A stretch of 64,000 nucleotides of DNA, from positions 95,806 through 159,805 of the forward strand of contig JAFEDI010000077.1 in NCBI GenBank assembly GCA_018241725.1, written 5' to 3'. Of this stretch, positions 29,092 to 38,279 are shown piece by piece. This DNA is from Pseudomonadota bacterium (GTDB lineage Bacteria > Pseudomonadota > Gammaproteobacteria > Burkholderiales > Rhodocyclaceae). A program made the position numbers and the translations under genes. Under the pieces are notes generated by a model, which worked only from the letters and a program-made list of their open reading frames with translations, did no database searches and was not told where the DNA came from. Within the stretch, counting starts at the first letter, position 1, and every line of letters starts with the position of its first letter.

Positions 29092-29107
29092 ATAACTACC
29101 TGAAAAC

Positions 29108-30292
29108 TCAGATGCGCTCGAAGATCGTTGCGATACCCTGCCCGCCGCCGATACACATGGTCACCAGCGCATAACGGCCGCCGATGCGCTCAAGTTCGTA
29201 CAGAGCCTTGGTCGCGATGAAGGCGCCGGAGCACCCAACCGGGTGGCCCAGGGCGATCGCCCCACCGTTCGGGTTCGTCTTCGCCGGGTCCAGACCAAGA
29301 ACCTTCGAGACCGCCAGAGCTTGCGCGGCGAACGCTTCGTTCGACTCGATGACATCCATCTGGTCCAGGGACAGGCCAGCCTTCTTGAGTGCAAGACGCG
29401 AGGCCGGGATCGGACCTTCGCCCATGACGTCGTTCGGCACGCCAGCAACCGCGTAGGACACGAGGCGTGCGATCGGCTTGTAACCCGCATTGACCGCCGT
29501 GGAACCATCAGCCAGCACAAAGAACGCAGCACCGTCGTTGATGCCGGACGCGTTGCCGGCAGTCACCGTACCGTCCTTCTTGAACGCCGGCTTCATCTTG
29601 GCCAGGGACTCCATCGTCGTCCCACGCTTGACATGCTCGTCGGTATCGAAGACGACCTCGCCCTTACGAGTTTGCTTGACGATCGGGACGATCTGCGACT
29701 TGAAGCGACCTTCATCGATCGCCAGCGCAGCGCGGCGCTGGGACTCGACGGCAAACGCGTCCTGCTCTTCACGGCTGATACCGTGCTTGGCAGCCAGGTT
29801 CTCGGCGGTGATACCCATGTGGCCAACGCCAAACGGATCGGTCAGGACCGCGACCATGCTGTCGATAGCCTTGGTGTCGCCCATGCGTGCGCCCGAACGC
29901 AGCGCCGGCATCAGGTAGGCAGCCTTGGACATGACCTCGACGCCGCCACCAACGCCATAATCAGCATCGCCGAGCAGGATGTTCTGAGCAGTAGTGACGA
30001 TACCCTGCAGACCCGAGGAACACAGACGGCCAACCTGCATCGCGACCGACTCCATCGGCAAGCCTGCCTGAATGGAAGCCACTCGAGGCACGTAAGCGTA
30101 ACGGGAATCAGTAGGCATGCAGTTGCCCACGGTGACATAGTTGATCAACTGAGGATCCACGCCCGATCGGACAACCGACTCCTTCATCACGATGCCGGCC
30201 AAATCGCTCGAATCGAATTCTGCCAGCGCACCCCCAAAGGCACCAATAGCAGAACGTACTGCACTCAAAACCACCACTTCACGATTAGCCAT
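29108..30292 (-). CDS. Acetyl-CoA acetyltransferase / beta-ketothiolase
   Basis: Condenses two acyl-CoA (or cleaves 3-ketoacyl-CoA); in this group often feeds polyhydroxyalkanoate synthesis or fatty-acid/aromatic degradation. 394 aa, complete thiolase fold with nucleophile C91 (RLCSSGLQ), H350 (GHPVGCSG) and C380 (CIGGGQG). It resembles BktB-type broad-range thiolases more than PhaA, but no phaB/phaC neighbours are here to support a PHA role. Strong SD (GAGGAGG). Possibly read with the CobD-like gene from upstream. Confidence 0.94.
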   Translation of the reverse strand: MANREVVVLSAVRSAIGAFGGALAEFDSSDLAGIVMKESVVRSGVDPQLINYVTVGNCMPTDSRYAYVPRVASIQAGLPMESVAMQVGRLCSSGLQGIVTTAQNILLGDADYGVGGGVEVMSKAAYLMPALRSGARMGDTKAIDSMVAVLTDPFGVGHMGITAENLAAKHGISREEQDAFAVESQRRAALAIDEGRFKSQIVPIVKQTRKGEVVFDTDEHVKRGTTMESLAKMKPAFKKDGTVTAGNASGINDGAAFFVLADGSTAVNAGYKPIARLVSYAVAGVPNDVMGEGPIPASRLALKKAGLSLDQMDVIESNEAFAAQALAVSKVLGLDPAKTNPNGGAIALGHPVGCSGAFIATKALYELERIGGRYALVTMCIGGGQGIATIFERI

Positions 30293-30319
30293 GTGAACTC
30301 CTCCTCAGAATTGCTACGG

Positions 30320-31249
30320 TTAATTACCAACCCATCCGGCAACACCCAACAGCGCCAACACAAGACACAGCAGCACCAGCGTACGCCAGATCAGGCCGAT
30401 AGTACTTTGCATAAAATCGGCGTCAGCTTCATCTCCGACACCCATTTCCGGACGCTCCAACACGTCTCCGGACTCGTGTACCGGCATCCCCAGACGTACC
30501 CCCAGAGCCCCTCCACCACTTGCGAGAAGGATGCCGGAAGCCTTGTCTTTCCACTGCGAAGCCTGGGCCCGCCAACAATACACACCATCCTCGAAATCAC
30601 CGACGATCGAGAAAGCGATCGCGGTCAGCCGCACCGGCAGCCAGTCAAGAATAGCGAAAATTTTGCGCGAGAAGTCTCCGAAGTCACCAAACTCGTCCGA
30701 TTGCTCCCGGCTTCCCCACGCCTCATGGAAGAAATGCGCAAGTCGATAAAAGACAGCGCCGCTGGGGCCCGGCATCAAGATGAACCAGAAGGCTACCGCA
30801 AAAACATTACGGTGCGACGCAACCAGCGCTTCTTCGATTGCCAATCTTGCCACTTCGCTGGAGCTCGCACCATCATGACTACGCCCCCGCCACTCGGTGA
30901 TCAGCCGCCTTGCCTGAGGAAGTTCCCCCATGCGCAGCGCCAACTGAATATCAGTAAAAAAATGGCTGACCTGACGGAACCCCATCGTCAGGTAAAGCAC
31001 CAGCACATTGAAGGCAAAAGCCAATACAGGATGCACATGCCAAAGGATGAAATACATCAATGCCGAACTGAAGCAGGCGATAGTAATCGCCACCCACCAC
31101 GCAACAGCGCCATGGCGTGCCTCACCGTCGTTGAAACGATCCTCGAGAAAACGGGCAAAAACGCCTAGGGGGGCCTTTACGAAACGCTCCACGGGGAGCG
31201 GACGAAGTTGCTCCAGGAGCAAGGCGGCAATCAGCGAAAACAGGGTCAT
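30320..31249 (-). CDS. CobD/CbiB (AmpE-like) family membrane protein
   Basis: Integral membrane protein, 309 aa, with hydrophobic segments near 1-15, 50-68, 75-92, 145-162 and 285-305 and the family-like FxDIQLALRMGEL and RLTAIAFSIVGDFEDG segments. True CobD makes adenosylcobinamide phosphate in cobalamin synthesis, but no cob genes are nearby and betaproteobacteria carry stand-alone CobD/AmpE-like proteins of unknown function, so I call only the family. Confidence 0.8.
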   Translation of the reverse strand: MTLFSLIAALLLEQLRPLPVERFVKAPLGVFARFLEDRFNDGEARHGAVAWWVAITIACFSSALMYFILWHVHPVLAFAFNVLVLYLTMGFRQVSHFFTDIQLALRMGELPQARRLITEWRGRSHDGASSSEVARLAIEEALVASHRNVFAVAFWFILMPGPSGAVFYRLAHFFHEAWGSREQSDEFGDFGDFSRKIFAILDWLPVRLTAIAFSIVGDFEDGVYCWRAQASQWKDKASGILLASGGGALGVRLGMPVHESGDVLERPEMGVGDEADADFMQSTIGLIWRTLVLLCLVLALLGVAGWVGN

Positions 31250-31340
31250 GCGGCGGGGGGCTTTGATGGGCCCTCATGGTTCAAGCCTATAAGATATGGG
31301 CCACGATACCACCAAACTGACACAACACAAACGGAGAGGC

Positions 31341-31958
31341 TCATCTGAACAGGAAACGGTGAAGACTGACGAGCATTCCCGCAGTAGCCCCCCAAATGAA
31401 GTAGTCACCATAGGGCATCGCATAATATTCACGGCGAACACCCCGCACTTCGGTCGAATGCAGGCGATGGTTTGTGTCATCCAGCAAGAATGCTAGCGGG
31501 ACCTCAAAGGCCTCGGCAACTTCAAAGGCATCCAGCGCCAGATCCAGCGGAGGACTCACGAGCCCCACCACCGGCGTCACGTCGAAGCCCGTCCCGGTCC
31601 GGTACTGAGGCAGGCATCCAAGCAACTCCACCTTTTCGCGAACAAGGCCGATTTCTTCCTCAGTTTCCCGTAGAGCCGTATCGACCGGCGATGTATCGTG
31701 CGCCTCGACACGGCCACCGGGAAAGCTGACCTGGCCAGGATGGTGGTGAAGGTGGTCAGCGCGACGCGTCAGCAAGACCGTCGGCTCCCGTTCGCGCAGG
31801 ATGATGGGAACCAGCACCGCCGCCGGCGTCATCACTCCCCCTGCACCGCTCTCCTCCACCGACACATCCTGCACGGCCCCTTCTGCAAAACAGGTACGCA
31901 ACCACTCGACCGAAGCAATTTTCGACAAATCGGGAGCCATCATCACAGAAACCGTCAT
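31341..31958 (-). CDS. Nudix hydrolase, CoA pyrophosphatase-like
   Basis: Predicted hydrolase of CoA and derivatives (NudL/YeaB type), 205 aa. The CoA-family motif LLTRRADHLHHHPGQVSFPGG precedes the Nudix box (GRVEAHD...ALRETEEEIGL) with the metal-binding RETEEE. Several starts are possible; ATG 31958 forms a TGATG with the stop of the aspartic protease gene and is chosen for that coupling; a later MMAPDL start is the alternative. Confidence 0.9.
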   Translation of the reverse strand: MTVSVMMAPDLSKIASVEWLRTCFAEGAVQDVSVEESGAGGVMTPAAVLVPIILREREPTVLLTRRADHLHHHPGQVSFPGGRVEAHDTSPVDTALRETEEEIGLVREKVELLGCLPQYRTGTGFDVTPVVGLVSPPLDLALDAFEVAEAFEVPLAFLLDDTNHRLHSTEVRGVRREYYAMPYGDYFIWGATAGMLVSLHRFLFR

Positions 31959-32614
31959 CAATAACGTTGCCGCAACTGGAGACTGGGACCATCGTGCCGC
32001 ATCTCCATGCGACTGAGGAAACTCATGCCAAGCAGCGCAAAGGGCATATCCGTCCCTTGCACGATACCGTCCACGTTGCGCAGGACGACATCGCCGACAC
32101 GCACCGAATCCAGCTTGACCTTCCAGGCCTGCGCAACACCGTTGGCAGTCTGCATAATGACGGGTTCAGCCCTGCTGACATCGATGCCCGCCCTCGACGC
32201 ATCCCCGCGCCCCAAGGATACATAGGTTGCGCCCGTATCAACCACAAAACGGATTGCAGAACCATTGACAGAGCCCGGCACATGAAACTGTCCCCGGCTG
32301 TCCGCCTGAACAGTCACTGCAGCACGCCGTCCATCGCCACCAAGGTTCAAGGCCTGCTGCCCGACGATCAGTCGCTGGCGATGTCCATCCACCTCTACTA
32401 CGGCACCATCAGCATCCACCGCGATGACCCTGACGCCCTCCTGCGTCGTGGCCCCGACAGACAGCGCACGGGGGCTCCCACCATTGACAACCACCAGGGC
32501 CTTACCGGGGAAAACACCGGCCAATGCAACTTCCGTGGCGTCCGCGGGGATCGCTAGGCAGATCAAGAACACGCCGCTACACTGCAGCCAACGATCAATC
32601 AAGAGCGTCTTCAT
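31958..32614 (-). CDS. Retropepsin-like clan AA aspartic protease (TIGR02281-like)
   Basis: Exported or membrane-tethered single-domain aspartic protease, 218 aa from ATG 32614. An N-terminal hydrophobic signal (about 9-26) ends near ADATEVA; the catalytic motif is FVVDTGAT with D126, and ALLGMSFLSRMEM near the C-terminus is the family's second hallmark. An ATG six codons upstream is also available. The start codon interlocks with that of the divergent amidotransferase gene (shared CATG). Confidence 0.85.
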   Translation of the reverse strand: MKTLLIDRWLQCSGVFLICLAIPADATEVALAGVFPGKALVVVNGGSPRALSVGATTQEGVRVIAVDADGAVVEVDGHRQRLIVGQQALNLGGDGRRAAVTVQADSRGQFHVPGSVNGSAIRFVVDTGATYVSLGRGDASRAGIDVSRAEPVIMQTANGVAQAWKVKLDSVRVGDVVLRNVDGIVQGTDMPFALLGMSFLSRMEMRHDGPSLQLRQRY

Positions 32615-33335
32615 GAAACCAGTAGCAATCATTCGACATAGCAGAACGGAGGGACCAGGTCATTTTGCCACATTCCTGGATCGCCACTCCGTCCCATGGC
32701 AACTGTTCCGCATTGATGCTGGTGATGTTGCACCAACACCGTCACTTACGGATGAATTCTCCGGCCTCTGTCTGATGGGTGGCCCCATGAGCGTGAATGA
32801 TGATCTGCCGTGGATTCCACCACTGCTCGCATTCATCCGGAGCATGATCGACGCCGACCTCCCAGTGATTGGACACTGCCTGGGGGGACAATTGATCAGC
32901 AAGGCGCTGGGCGGGATTGTTACCCGCAATCCGGTCAAGGAGATCGGCTGGGGCCTCGTGAACGCCGTCGCCGGACCGCAGGCATCCCGCTGGCTGGGTG
33001 ACTTGCAGCAGTTCGAGAGCTTCCACTGGCACGGGGAAACATTCTCGATCCCGCCAGGCGGAACACGCATCCTTGCAAGCGCAGCCTGTCCCAACCAAGC
33101 TTACGTGGTGGGAGAAAAACACCTGGGCATGCAGTGCCACGTGGAGATGACCGCCGAGATGATTCACGAGTGGTGCCAGAGCGGTGCAGAGGAGATCGCC
33201 GCCAGCCTTTCCCCTGCGACGGTTCAGACATCCGAACAGATGGCTGAAAACCTTGACCACCGCCTGGCAACCTTGAACCGAGCTGCCGAGCAGTTGTATT
33301 CACGATGGATCCAGGGGCTCAAGACAGGTACCTGA
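32613..33335 (+). CDS. Class I glutamine amidotransferase
   Basis: Cytoplasmic glutaminase-type protein of the GMP synthase-like GATase1 family, 240 aa. The triad is visible: C89 in the nucleophile elbow GHCLGG, H176 and E178 (QCHVEM). Partner synthetase unknown; stand-alone members act as putative gamma-glutamyl peptide hydrolases or amidotransferases. The frame continues upstream to 32424 but those residues antisense the protease; ATG 32613 yields the family start MKPVAIIRHSR. Confidence 0.9.
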   Translation: MKPVAIIRHSRTEGPGHFATFLDRHSVPWQLFRIDAGDVAPTPSLTDEFSGLCLMGGPMSVNDDLPWIPPLLAFIRSMIDADLPVIGHCLGGQLISKALGGIVTRNPVKEIGWGLVNAVAGPQASRWLGDLQQFESFHWHGETFSIPPGGTRILASAACPNQAYVVGEKHLGMQCHVEMTAEMIHEWCQSGAEEIAASLSPATVQTSEQMAENLDHRLATLNRAAEQLYSRWIQGLKTGT

Positions 33336-33348
33336 GGCGGCTCAGGCA

Positions 33349-33380
33349 AATAAAAACCGGCCGTAGGGCCGGTTTTTATT
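33349..33380. terminator. Bidirectional terminator (amidotransferase / yjfB-like)
   Basis: 14-bp perfect arms AATAAAAACCGGCC / GGCCGGTTTTTATT with a 4-nt loop. T-runs on both strands serve the plus amidotransferase and the minus-strand YjfB-like gene. Confidence 0.9.
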
Positions 33381-33389
33381 CATGGCGTC

Positions 33390-33578
33390 TCACACAAACG
33401 TATCGACCGTTCGCCCCACCGTAGCAGCAGGGTCTGCAGCCGCAGCAGGCTTGGGAAGCGCCTCCAGCAGTTGCGCTGCACTCTGCTGTTGCATGTCGAG
33501 AGCCTTGCGCAGCATGAGGATGGAGGTCGCATCCTGCGCCTGCACCTGTGACGTAGACGCCAGTGCGGAGATGCTCAT
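33390..33578 (-). CDS. YjfB-family putative motility protein
   Basis: 62-aa protein with the YjfB pattern: MSISALASTSQVQAQ, LMLRKALDMQQQSAAQLLEALP and the ending VDTFV. Members are often near flagellar genes and their role is unknown; none are near here. It starts 3 bp downstream of the yajQ stop, so it is probably the last gene of the minus-strand run that begins at argD. Confidence 0.8.
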   Translation of the reverse strand: MSISALASTSQVQAQDATSILMLRKALDMQQQSAAQLLEALPKPAAAADPAATVGRTVDTFV

Positions 33579-33581
33579 CGC

Positions 33582-34067
33582 TCAGTCCCGGAAGTTACCG
33601 TACTGCAGAGGATAATCCGTCACATCCTTACGGACCAGGGTAATACACTCCTGCAGGACATCCCGCTTCGCCCCGCTGACACGGACAGCCTCGCCCTGAA
33701 TGCTGGCCTGGACCTTTAGCTTGCTGTCCTTGAGCAGCTTGACGATCTTCTTGGATTGCTCCTGCTCGATACCGACCCGAACGGTGAGCTCCTGCTTGAC
33801 CTTGTTGCCGCCGACCTTCTGAATGTCACCGTGCTTGAGGCAGCGCACGTCAATCTTCTTGGCCGTCATCTCGGGCAACAGGATCGCCAGCATCTGCTCC
33901 AACTGGAAATTACTGTCACCGTGCAGAACCAGGAGCTTCTCCTGCTGCTCTACGCGGGCGTCCGTGCCCTTGAAGTCGTAGCGGCCGGAGATCTTGCGAT
34001 TCGCCCCTTCGACAGCGTTCTTCAGGGCAACCATGTCGACCTCGGACGTGATGTCGAAAGATGGCAT
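33582..34067 (-). CDS. yajQ: YajQ-family nucleotide-binding protein
   Basis: 161 aa, two-ferredoxin-like fold protein of the YajQ family, starting MPSFDITSEVDMVALKNAV and containing GRYDFKGTDA and LTVRVGIEQEQSKKIVKLLKDSKLKVQ. Some members bind cyclic di-GMP and act with a transcription factor (shown in Xanthomonas); others are only known to bind nucleotides or RNA. Confidence 0.95.
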   Translation of the reverse strand: MPSFDITSEVDMVALKNAVEGANRKISGRYDFKGTDARVEQQEKLLVLHGDSNFQLEQMLAILLPEMTAKKIDVRCLKHGDIQKVGGNKVKQELTVRVGIEQEQSKKIVKLLKDSKLKVQASIQGEAVRVSGAKRDVLQECITLVRKDVTDYPLQYGNFRD

Positions 34068-34080
34068 GGACGCCTCCCTA

Positions 34081-34404
34081 TCAGCCGAAGTAACAGACGT
34101 AATGATAAGGCTCGCCGCTCACTTCGATGTCAAAGCTGGAGTTGCCCGGCACATTGAAGCTCTCACCTGCCGCGGAGACCTTCCATTCGGCCTCGCCCTT
34201 GAGGCGATAGCGACAGGAACCGGCCACCGTCTCCATCACCTCCGGCTCGCCGGTGTTGAAGGTCAGACTGGCAGGCAGAATCACGCCGACGGTCTTCTTG
34301 CTGCCATCGGCAAGGATGACCGTGTGACTGACACACTTGCCGTCAAAATAAACATTCGCCTTTTTGACGACGGAAACACCATCGAACTGAACGGACTGGG
34401 TCAT
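34081..34404 (-). CDS. ppnP: Pyrimidine/purine nucleoside phosphorylase (PpnP)
   Basis: Small cupin-fold phosphorylase acting on several nucleosides, 107 aa. The family sequence is clear: [28 protein letters not shown] and the cupin end [10 protein letters not shown]. It lies 13 bp upstream of yajQ in the same direction; earlier name DUF1255. Confidence 0.93.
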   Translation of the reverse strand: MTQSVQFDGVSVVKKANVYFDGKCVSHTVILADGSKKTVGVILPASLTFNTGEPEVMETVAGSCRYRLKGEAEWKVSAAGESFNVPGNSSFDIEVSGEPYHYVCYFG

Positions 34405-34422
34405 ATCTCTACCTTCACAAAT

Positions 34423-34656
34423 TTATTCAATGCCTAACAGCTTCTGGATGATGCCCTTGGCCATGAAGCCGATGAAACCCACGCCAAGCCCCACGAACAT
34501 CCAGATCGCGCCGTATTTTCCTGCCTTCGACTCCCAGGCAAGATGGCCGATGATGAAAATCATGTAGGCAATCAGGCCGCCTACACACACCTTGAGGGAA
34601 ATATCCTCGAACTGCGCTACGGTCAGACCGAATATCTGTGGGGCGTTTGGGTCCAT
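34423..34656 (-). CDS. DUF2788 membrane protein
   Basis: 77 aa with two hydrophobic helices (about 22-40 and 50-68), starting MDPNAPQIFGLTVAQFEDI. It matches the betaproteobacterial DUF2788 family, which is regularly next to argG, here 9 bp downstream of it. Function unknown. Confidence 0.85.
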   Translation of the reverse strand: MDPNAPQIFGLTVAQFEDISLKVCVGGLIAYMIFIIGHLAWESKAGKYGAIWMFVGLGVGFIGFMAKGIIQKLLGIE

Positions 34657-34665
34657 TTCGTTTGA

Positions 34666-35895
34666 TCAGCCCCGCTTCGCCTTGGCGTTCGCAGCGATCC
34701 GCATGCGTAGTGCGTTGAGACGGATGAAGCCGTGAGCATCCTTCTGGTTGTAGGCCCCCTGATCATCCTCGAAGGTTGCGATCGTCGGGTCAAACAGGGA
34801 GTCAGTCTTGGAGTCGCGGGCGACAACGATCACATTGCCCTTGTAGAGCTTGATACGAACCCAGCCATTGACGGTCTGCTGGGTGTGGTCGATCAACGCC
34901 TGCATGGCCTGACGCTCGGGACTCCACCAGTAGCCGGTATAGATCAGGCTGGCGTAGCGGGCCAGCAGATCGTCCTTCAGGTGGGCGACTTCACGATCCA
35001 GCGTGATGGACTCGATGGCGCGATGGGCACGCAGCAGAATGGTTCCGCCCGGGGTTTCGTAGCAACCACGGGACTTCATGCCCACGTAACGGTTCTCGAC
35101 CAAGTCCAGACGGCCGATGCCATGCTTGCCGCCCAGCTCATTAAGCTTGGCAAGCAGCTCATGCGCCTTCATGCGGGTGCCGTTAATGGCAACCAGATCA
35201 CCCTTCTCGAATTCGAGATCCACATACTCTGCAGCGTCGGGAGCAGCCTCCGGCGACACCGTCCAGCGCCACATGGACTCCTCGGCCTCGGCGGCCGGAT
35301 TCTCCAGGTGGCGACCTTCGAAAGAGATGTGCAACAGGTTGGCATCCATGGAGTACGGGGAGCCGCCCTGCTTGTGCTTCATCTCGATGGGGATCCCGTT
35401 CTTCTCGGCATAGGCCAGCAGCTTCTCGCGGGACAGCAGATCCCACTCGCGCCACGGTGCGATGACCTTCACGTTCGGCATCAGGGCGTAATAACCCAAC
35501 TCGAAACGCACCTGGTCGTTACCCTTGCCGGTGGCGCCGTGGGAAACCGCATCAGCTCCAGTCTGGCGGGCGATCTCGATCTGGCGCTTGGCGATGAGCG
35601 GACGCGCGATCGAGGTGCCGAGCAGGTATTCGCCTTCGTAGATCGCATTGCAGCGGAACATCGGAAACACGAAGTCGCGCACGAACTCTTCGCGTAGATC
35701 GTCTATGAAGATGTTCTCGGGCTTGATACCAAACTGCAGCGCTTTGGCGCGCGCGGGCTCAAGCTCTTCACCCTGACCAAGATCGGCCGTGAAGGTGACT
35801 ACTTCGCACTGGTAGGTGTCCTGCAGCCACTTGAGGATTACCGATGTATCCAGCCCGCCCGAGTAGGCAAGCACAACCTTCTTTACGTCGCTCAT
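34666..35895 (-). CDS. argG: Argininosuccinate synthase
   Basis: Condenses citrulline and aspartate with ATP in arginine biosynthesis. 409 aa, with the ATP-pyrophosphatase loop [10 protein letters not shown] (9-18) and family stretches [10 protein letters not shown] and [12 protein letters not shown]. Member of the argD-argF-argG minus-strand run; the 50-bp gap after argF has no strong terminator. Confidence 0.97.
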   Translation of the reverse strand: MSDVKKVVLAYSGGLDTSVILKWLQDTYQCEVVTFTADLGQGEELEPARAKALQFGIKPENIFIDDLREEFVRDFVFPMFRCNAIYEGEYLLGTSIARPLIAKRQIEIARQTGADAVSHGATGKGNDQVRFELGYYALMPNVKVIAPWREWDLLSREKLLAYAEKNGIPIEMKHKQGGSPYSMDANLLHISFEGRHLENPAAEAEESMWRWTVSPEAAPDAAEYVDLEFEKGDLVAINGTRMKAHELLAKLNELGGKHGIGRLDLVENRYVGMKSRGCYETPGGTILLRAHRAIESITLDREVAHLKDDLLARYASLIYTGYWWSPERQAMQALIDHTQQTVNGWVRIKLYKGNVIVVARDSKTDSLFDPTIATFEDDQGAYNQKDAHGFIRLNALRMRIAANAKAKRG

Positions 35896-35945
35896 GTCCC
35901 GCTTTCCGAATATGAGTAATTGAGTCTTAACCGCTTCCGACCGCG

Positions 35946-36878
35946 CTAGGCGCAGTCACCCTCGATCTTTCCGATCAGGAGGTATTCCATCAAGGCCTTC
36001 TGTACATGCAGGCGATTTTCCGCCTCGTCCCAGACGACGGACTGGGGTCCGTCGATGACCTCTGCAGACACTTCTTCGCCACGATGAGCCGGCAGGCAGT
36101 GCATGAACAGGGCGCCAGGATTAGCCACCTTCATCATGTCTTCATCCACCTGCCAGTCAGCGAAGTCGCGCATCCGCTCTTCGTTCTCTGCCTCGAAACC
36201 CATGCTCGTCCACACGTCCGTGGTCACCAGGTCGGCACCGCGGCAGGCGTCCATCGGATCGTCGAAGTGCGCATAGTGATCCGTGCCATACAAACCAGCC
36301 CGCTCCGGTTCGACTTCATACCCCGGCGGCGTGGACACATGGACATGAAAATCCAGCACTTCGGCCGCCTGCAACCAGGTGTTGCAGACGTTGTTCGAAT
36401 CCCCGACCCAGGCCACCGTCTTACCCTTGATCGAACCACGATGCTCGATGAAGGTGTAGATGTCTGCCAGGATCTGGCAGGGATGGTATTCGTTGGTGAG
36501 CCCGTTAATCACCGGCACCCGCGAATACTCTGCAAAACGCTCGATGATGGACTGCTCGAAGGTACGGATCATAACGATATCGCTCATGCGCGAAATCACC
36601 TGCGCCGCATCCTCCACCGGCTCACCGCGCCCCAACTGGGAATCCCGCGTGTTCAGGTAGATCGCCGATCCGCCGAGCTGCTGCATCCCAGCCTCAAAGG
36701 ACAGTCGCGTCCGCGTGCTAGCCTTTTCGAAGATCATCACCAGCGTTCTGTCAAACAGCGGATGATGAGGCTCGTAACGCTTGAAACGCTCCTTGATCCA
36801 GCGAGTGCGGGAAAAAAGATAGTCGTATTCGGCGCGGGAAAAGTCGTTGAACTGTAAGTAATGTCTCGGTGCGTTCAT
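35946..36878 (-). CDS. argF: Ornithine carbamoyltransferase
   Basis: Makes citrulline from ornithine and carbamoyl phosphate. 310 aa with the carbamoyl phosphate site STRTR (in [13 protein letters not shown]), HPCQILAD, and the ornithine-site HCLPAHRG near the C-terminus. 15 bp downstream of argD, so co-transcribed. Confidence 0.97.
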   Translation of the reverse strand: MNAPRHYLQFNDFSRAEYDYLFSRTRWIKERFKRYEPHHPLFDRTLVMIFEKASTRTRLSFEAGMQQLGGSAIYLNTRDSQLGRGEPVEDAAQVISRMSDIVMIRTFEQSIIERFAEYSRVPVINGLTNEYHPCQILADIYTFIEHRGSIKGKTVAWVGDSNNVCNTWLQAAEVLDFHVHVSTPPGYEVEPERAGLYGTDHYAHFDDPMDACRGADLVTTDVWTSMGFEAENEERMRDFADWQVDEDMMKVANPGALFMHCLPAHRGEEVSAEVIDGPQSVVWDEAENRLHVQKALMEYLLIGKIEGDCA

Positions 36879-36893
36879 GGCACTCGTTCTTCG

Positions 36894-38069
36894 TTATTGT
36901 GCTGCTAGAAATCCCTTGATGAGCGGCGCCAACCCCTCCACCAACGTCGCGGCCTCCCGTTCGCTGAAATTCAACGACGGCAACAGACGCACAACCTTGT
37001 CGGCGGTGACATTGATCAAATAACCCGCTTCAAGAGCCTGCCCCACGAGTGCGCCGCAGGGACGATCGAGCTCGATACCGATCATGAGACCGGCCCCCCG
37101 GATTTCAAGTACGCCGGGAACACCCTTGAGGGCCTCACTGAAGGCGTCACAAATATGACGCCCAACCCGCTCAGCATTTCCAAGCAGATCGTCTTCGTCG
37201 ATAACAGATAAAGTGGTCAGCGCCGCAGCACACGCCAGCGGATTTCCACCAAATGTGGACCCGTGATTACCGGGCTGAAAAACACCCGCGGCCCGTCCGG
37301 AAGCCAAGCACGCGCCAACCGGAACGCCAGAGCCAAGCCCCTTTGCAAGGGACATCACATCCGGCTTCACACTTGCACTCTGATGACCGAACCACTTGCC
37401 GGTCCGCCCGACGCCGCATTGCACCTCGTCAAACATCAGCAACAGCCCACGCTCATCGCACAGCGTGCGCAAGGCCTTCAAATAATCATGCTGAGCGACA
37501 TGAATACCACCTTCACCCTGAACGGGCTCAAGCAGAATTGCCACCACGTCAGTCCGGCCTTCGAGGCTCCGCTCCACTGCGGCCAGATCATCAAAGGGAA
37601 CCCGCAAGAACCCCTCTACCAGCGGCTCGAAACCGACCTGCACCTTCTTGTTGCCTGTGGCGGACAGCGTAGCAAGCGTACGGCCATGGAAGGAATGCTC
37701 CATGACGATGATCACGGGCTCAGCAACACCGTGTTTGTACCCATAAAGCCGAGCCAGCTTTATGGCTGCCTCATTGGCCTCACAGCCAGAATTGCAAAAG
37801 AACACCTCGTCCATGCCCGACAGCTCGGCCAACTTGTCGGACAACGCCTCCTGTAAAGGGATCACGTACAGATTCGAGGTGTGGATGACACGAGACGCCT
37901 GCTCGGCGATGGCCTTAACCAGCCGGGGGTGGTTGTGCCCCAGAGTCGACACGGCGATTCCGGACAGAGCATCGAGATAACGTTTGCCGGATAGATCAAA
38001 CAACCAAGACCCCTCCCCGTGGCTGAATGCCACCGGAAGCCGTCCGTACGTGTTCATCAGGTGAGACAT
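36894..38069 (-). CDS. argD: Acetylornithine aminotransferase
   Basis: PLP-dependent transaminase of arginine (and lysine) synthesis, 391 aa from ATG 38069 (MSHLMNTYGRLPVAF). The Schiff-base lysine lies in SLAKGLGSGVPVG, and the fold-I class III features GCEANEAAIKLAR and FHGRTLATLSATG are present. A longer frame to 38111 adds non-homologous residues. First gene of argD-argF-argG; the 210-bp region to the TPR gene must hold its promoter. Confidence 0.96.
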   Translation of the reverse strand: MSHLMNTYGRLPVAFSHGEGSWLFDLSGKRYLDALSGIAVSTLGHNHPRLVKAIAEQASRVIHTSNLYVIPLQEALSDKLAELSGMDEVFFCNSGCEANEAAIKLARLYGYKHGVAEPVIIVMEHSFHGRTLATLSATGNKKVQVGFEPLVEGFLRVPFDDLAAVERSLEGRTDVVAILLEPVQGEGGIHVAQHDYLKALRTLCDERGLLLMFDEVQCGVGRTGKWFGHQSASVKPDVMSLAKGLGSGVPVGACLASGRAAGVFQPGNHGSTFGGNPLACAAALTTLSVIDEDDLLGNAERVGRHICDAFSEALKGVPGVLEIRGAGLMIGIELDRPCGALVGQALEAGYLINVTADKVVRLLPSLNFSEREAATLVEGLAPLIKGFLAAQ

Positions 38070-38279
38070 GAAGCAACCTTGTCGATGTTCGCCACTCATT
38101 GACGCAGACAACCGCGTCGGAGCCAGAAAGGCGAAACGGCGACTTTCGCCGCCGTCGAATAAAGAAAACCGCTTAAGGATTCTAAGTGATATCCGTCTTG
38201 TTGTACAGGAACACGGCCGCAGCCCATCAGCGCCCCACCAACATTTGGCACGTGCCTCAGCAAACCGGCCGGCTAACGC

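Noticed and set aside
29243-31168. 641-codon plus-strand frame opposite the thiolase and the CobD-like gene
   Set aside because: Spans two real genes and their intergenic spacer on the other strand; composition typical of a shadow frame.
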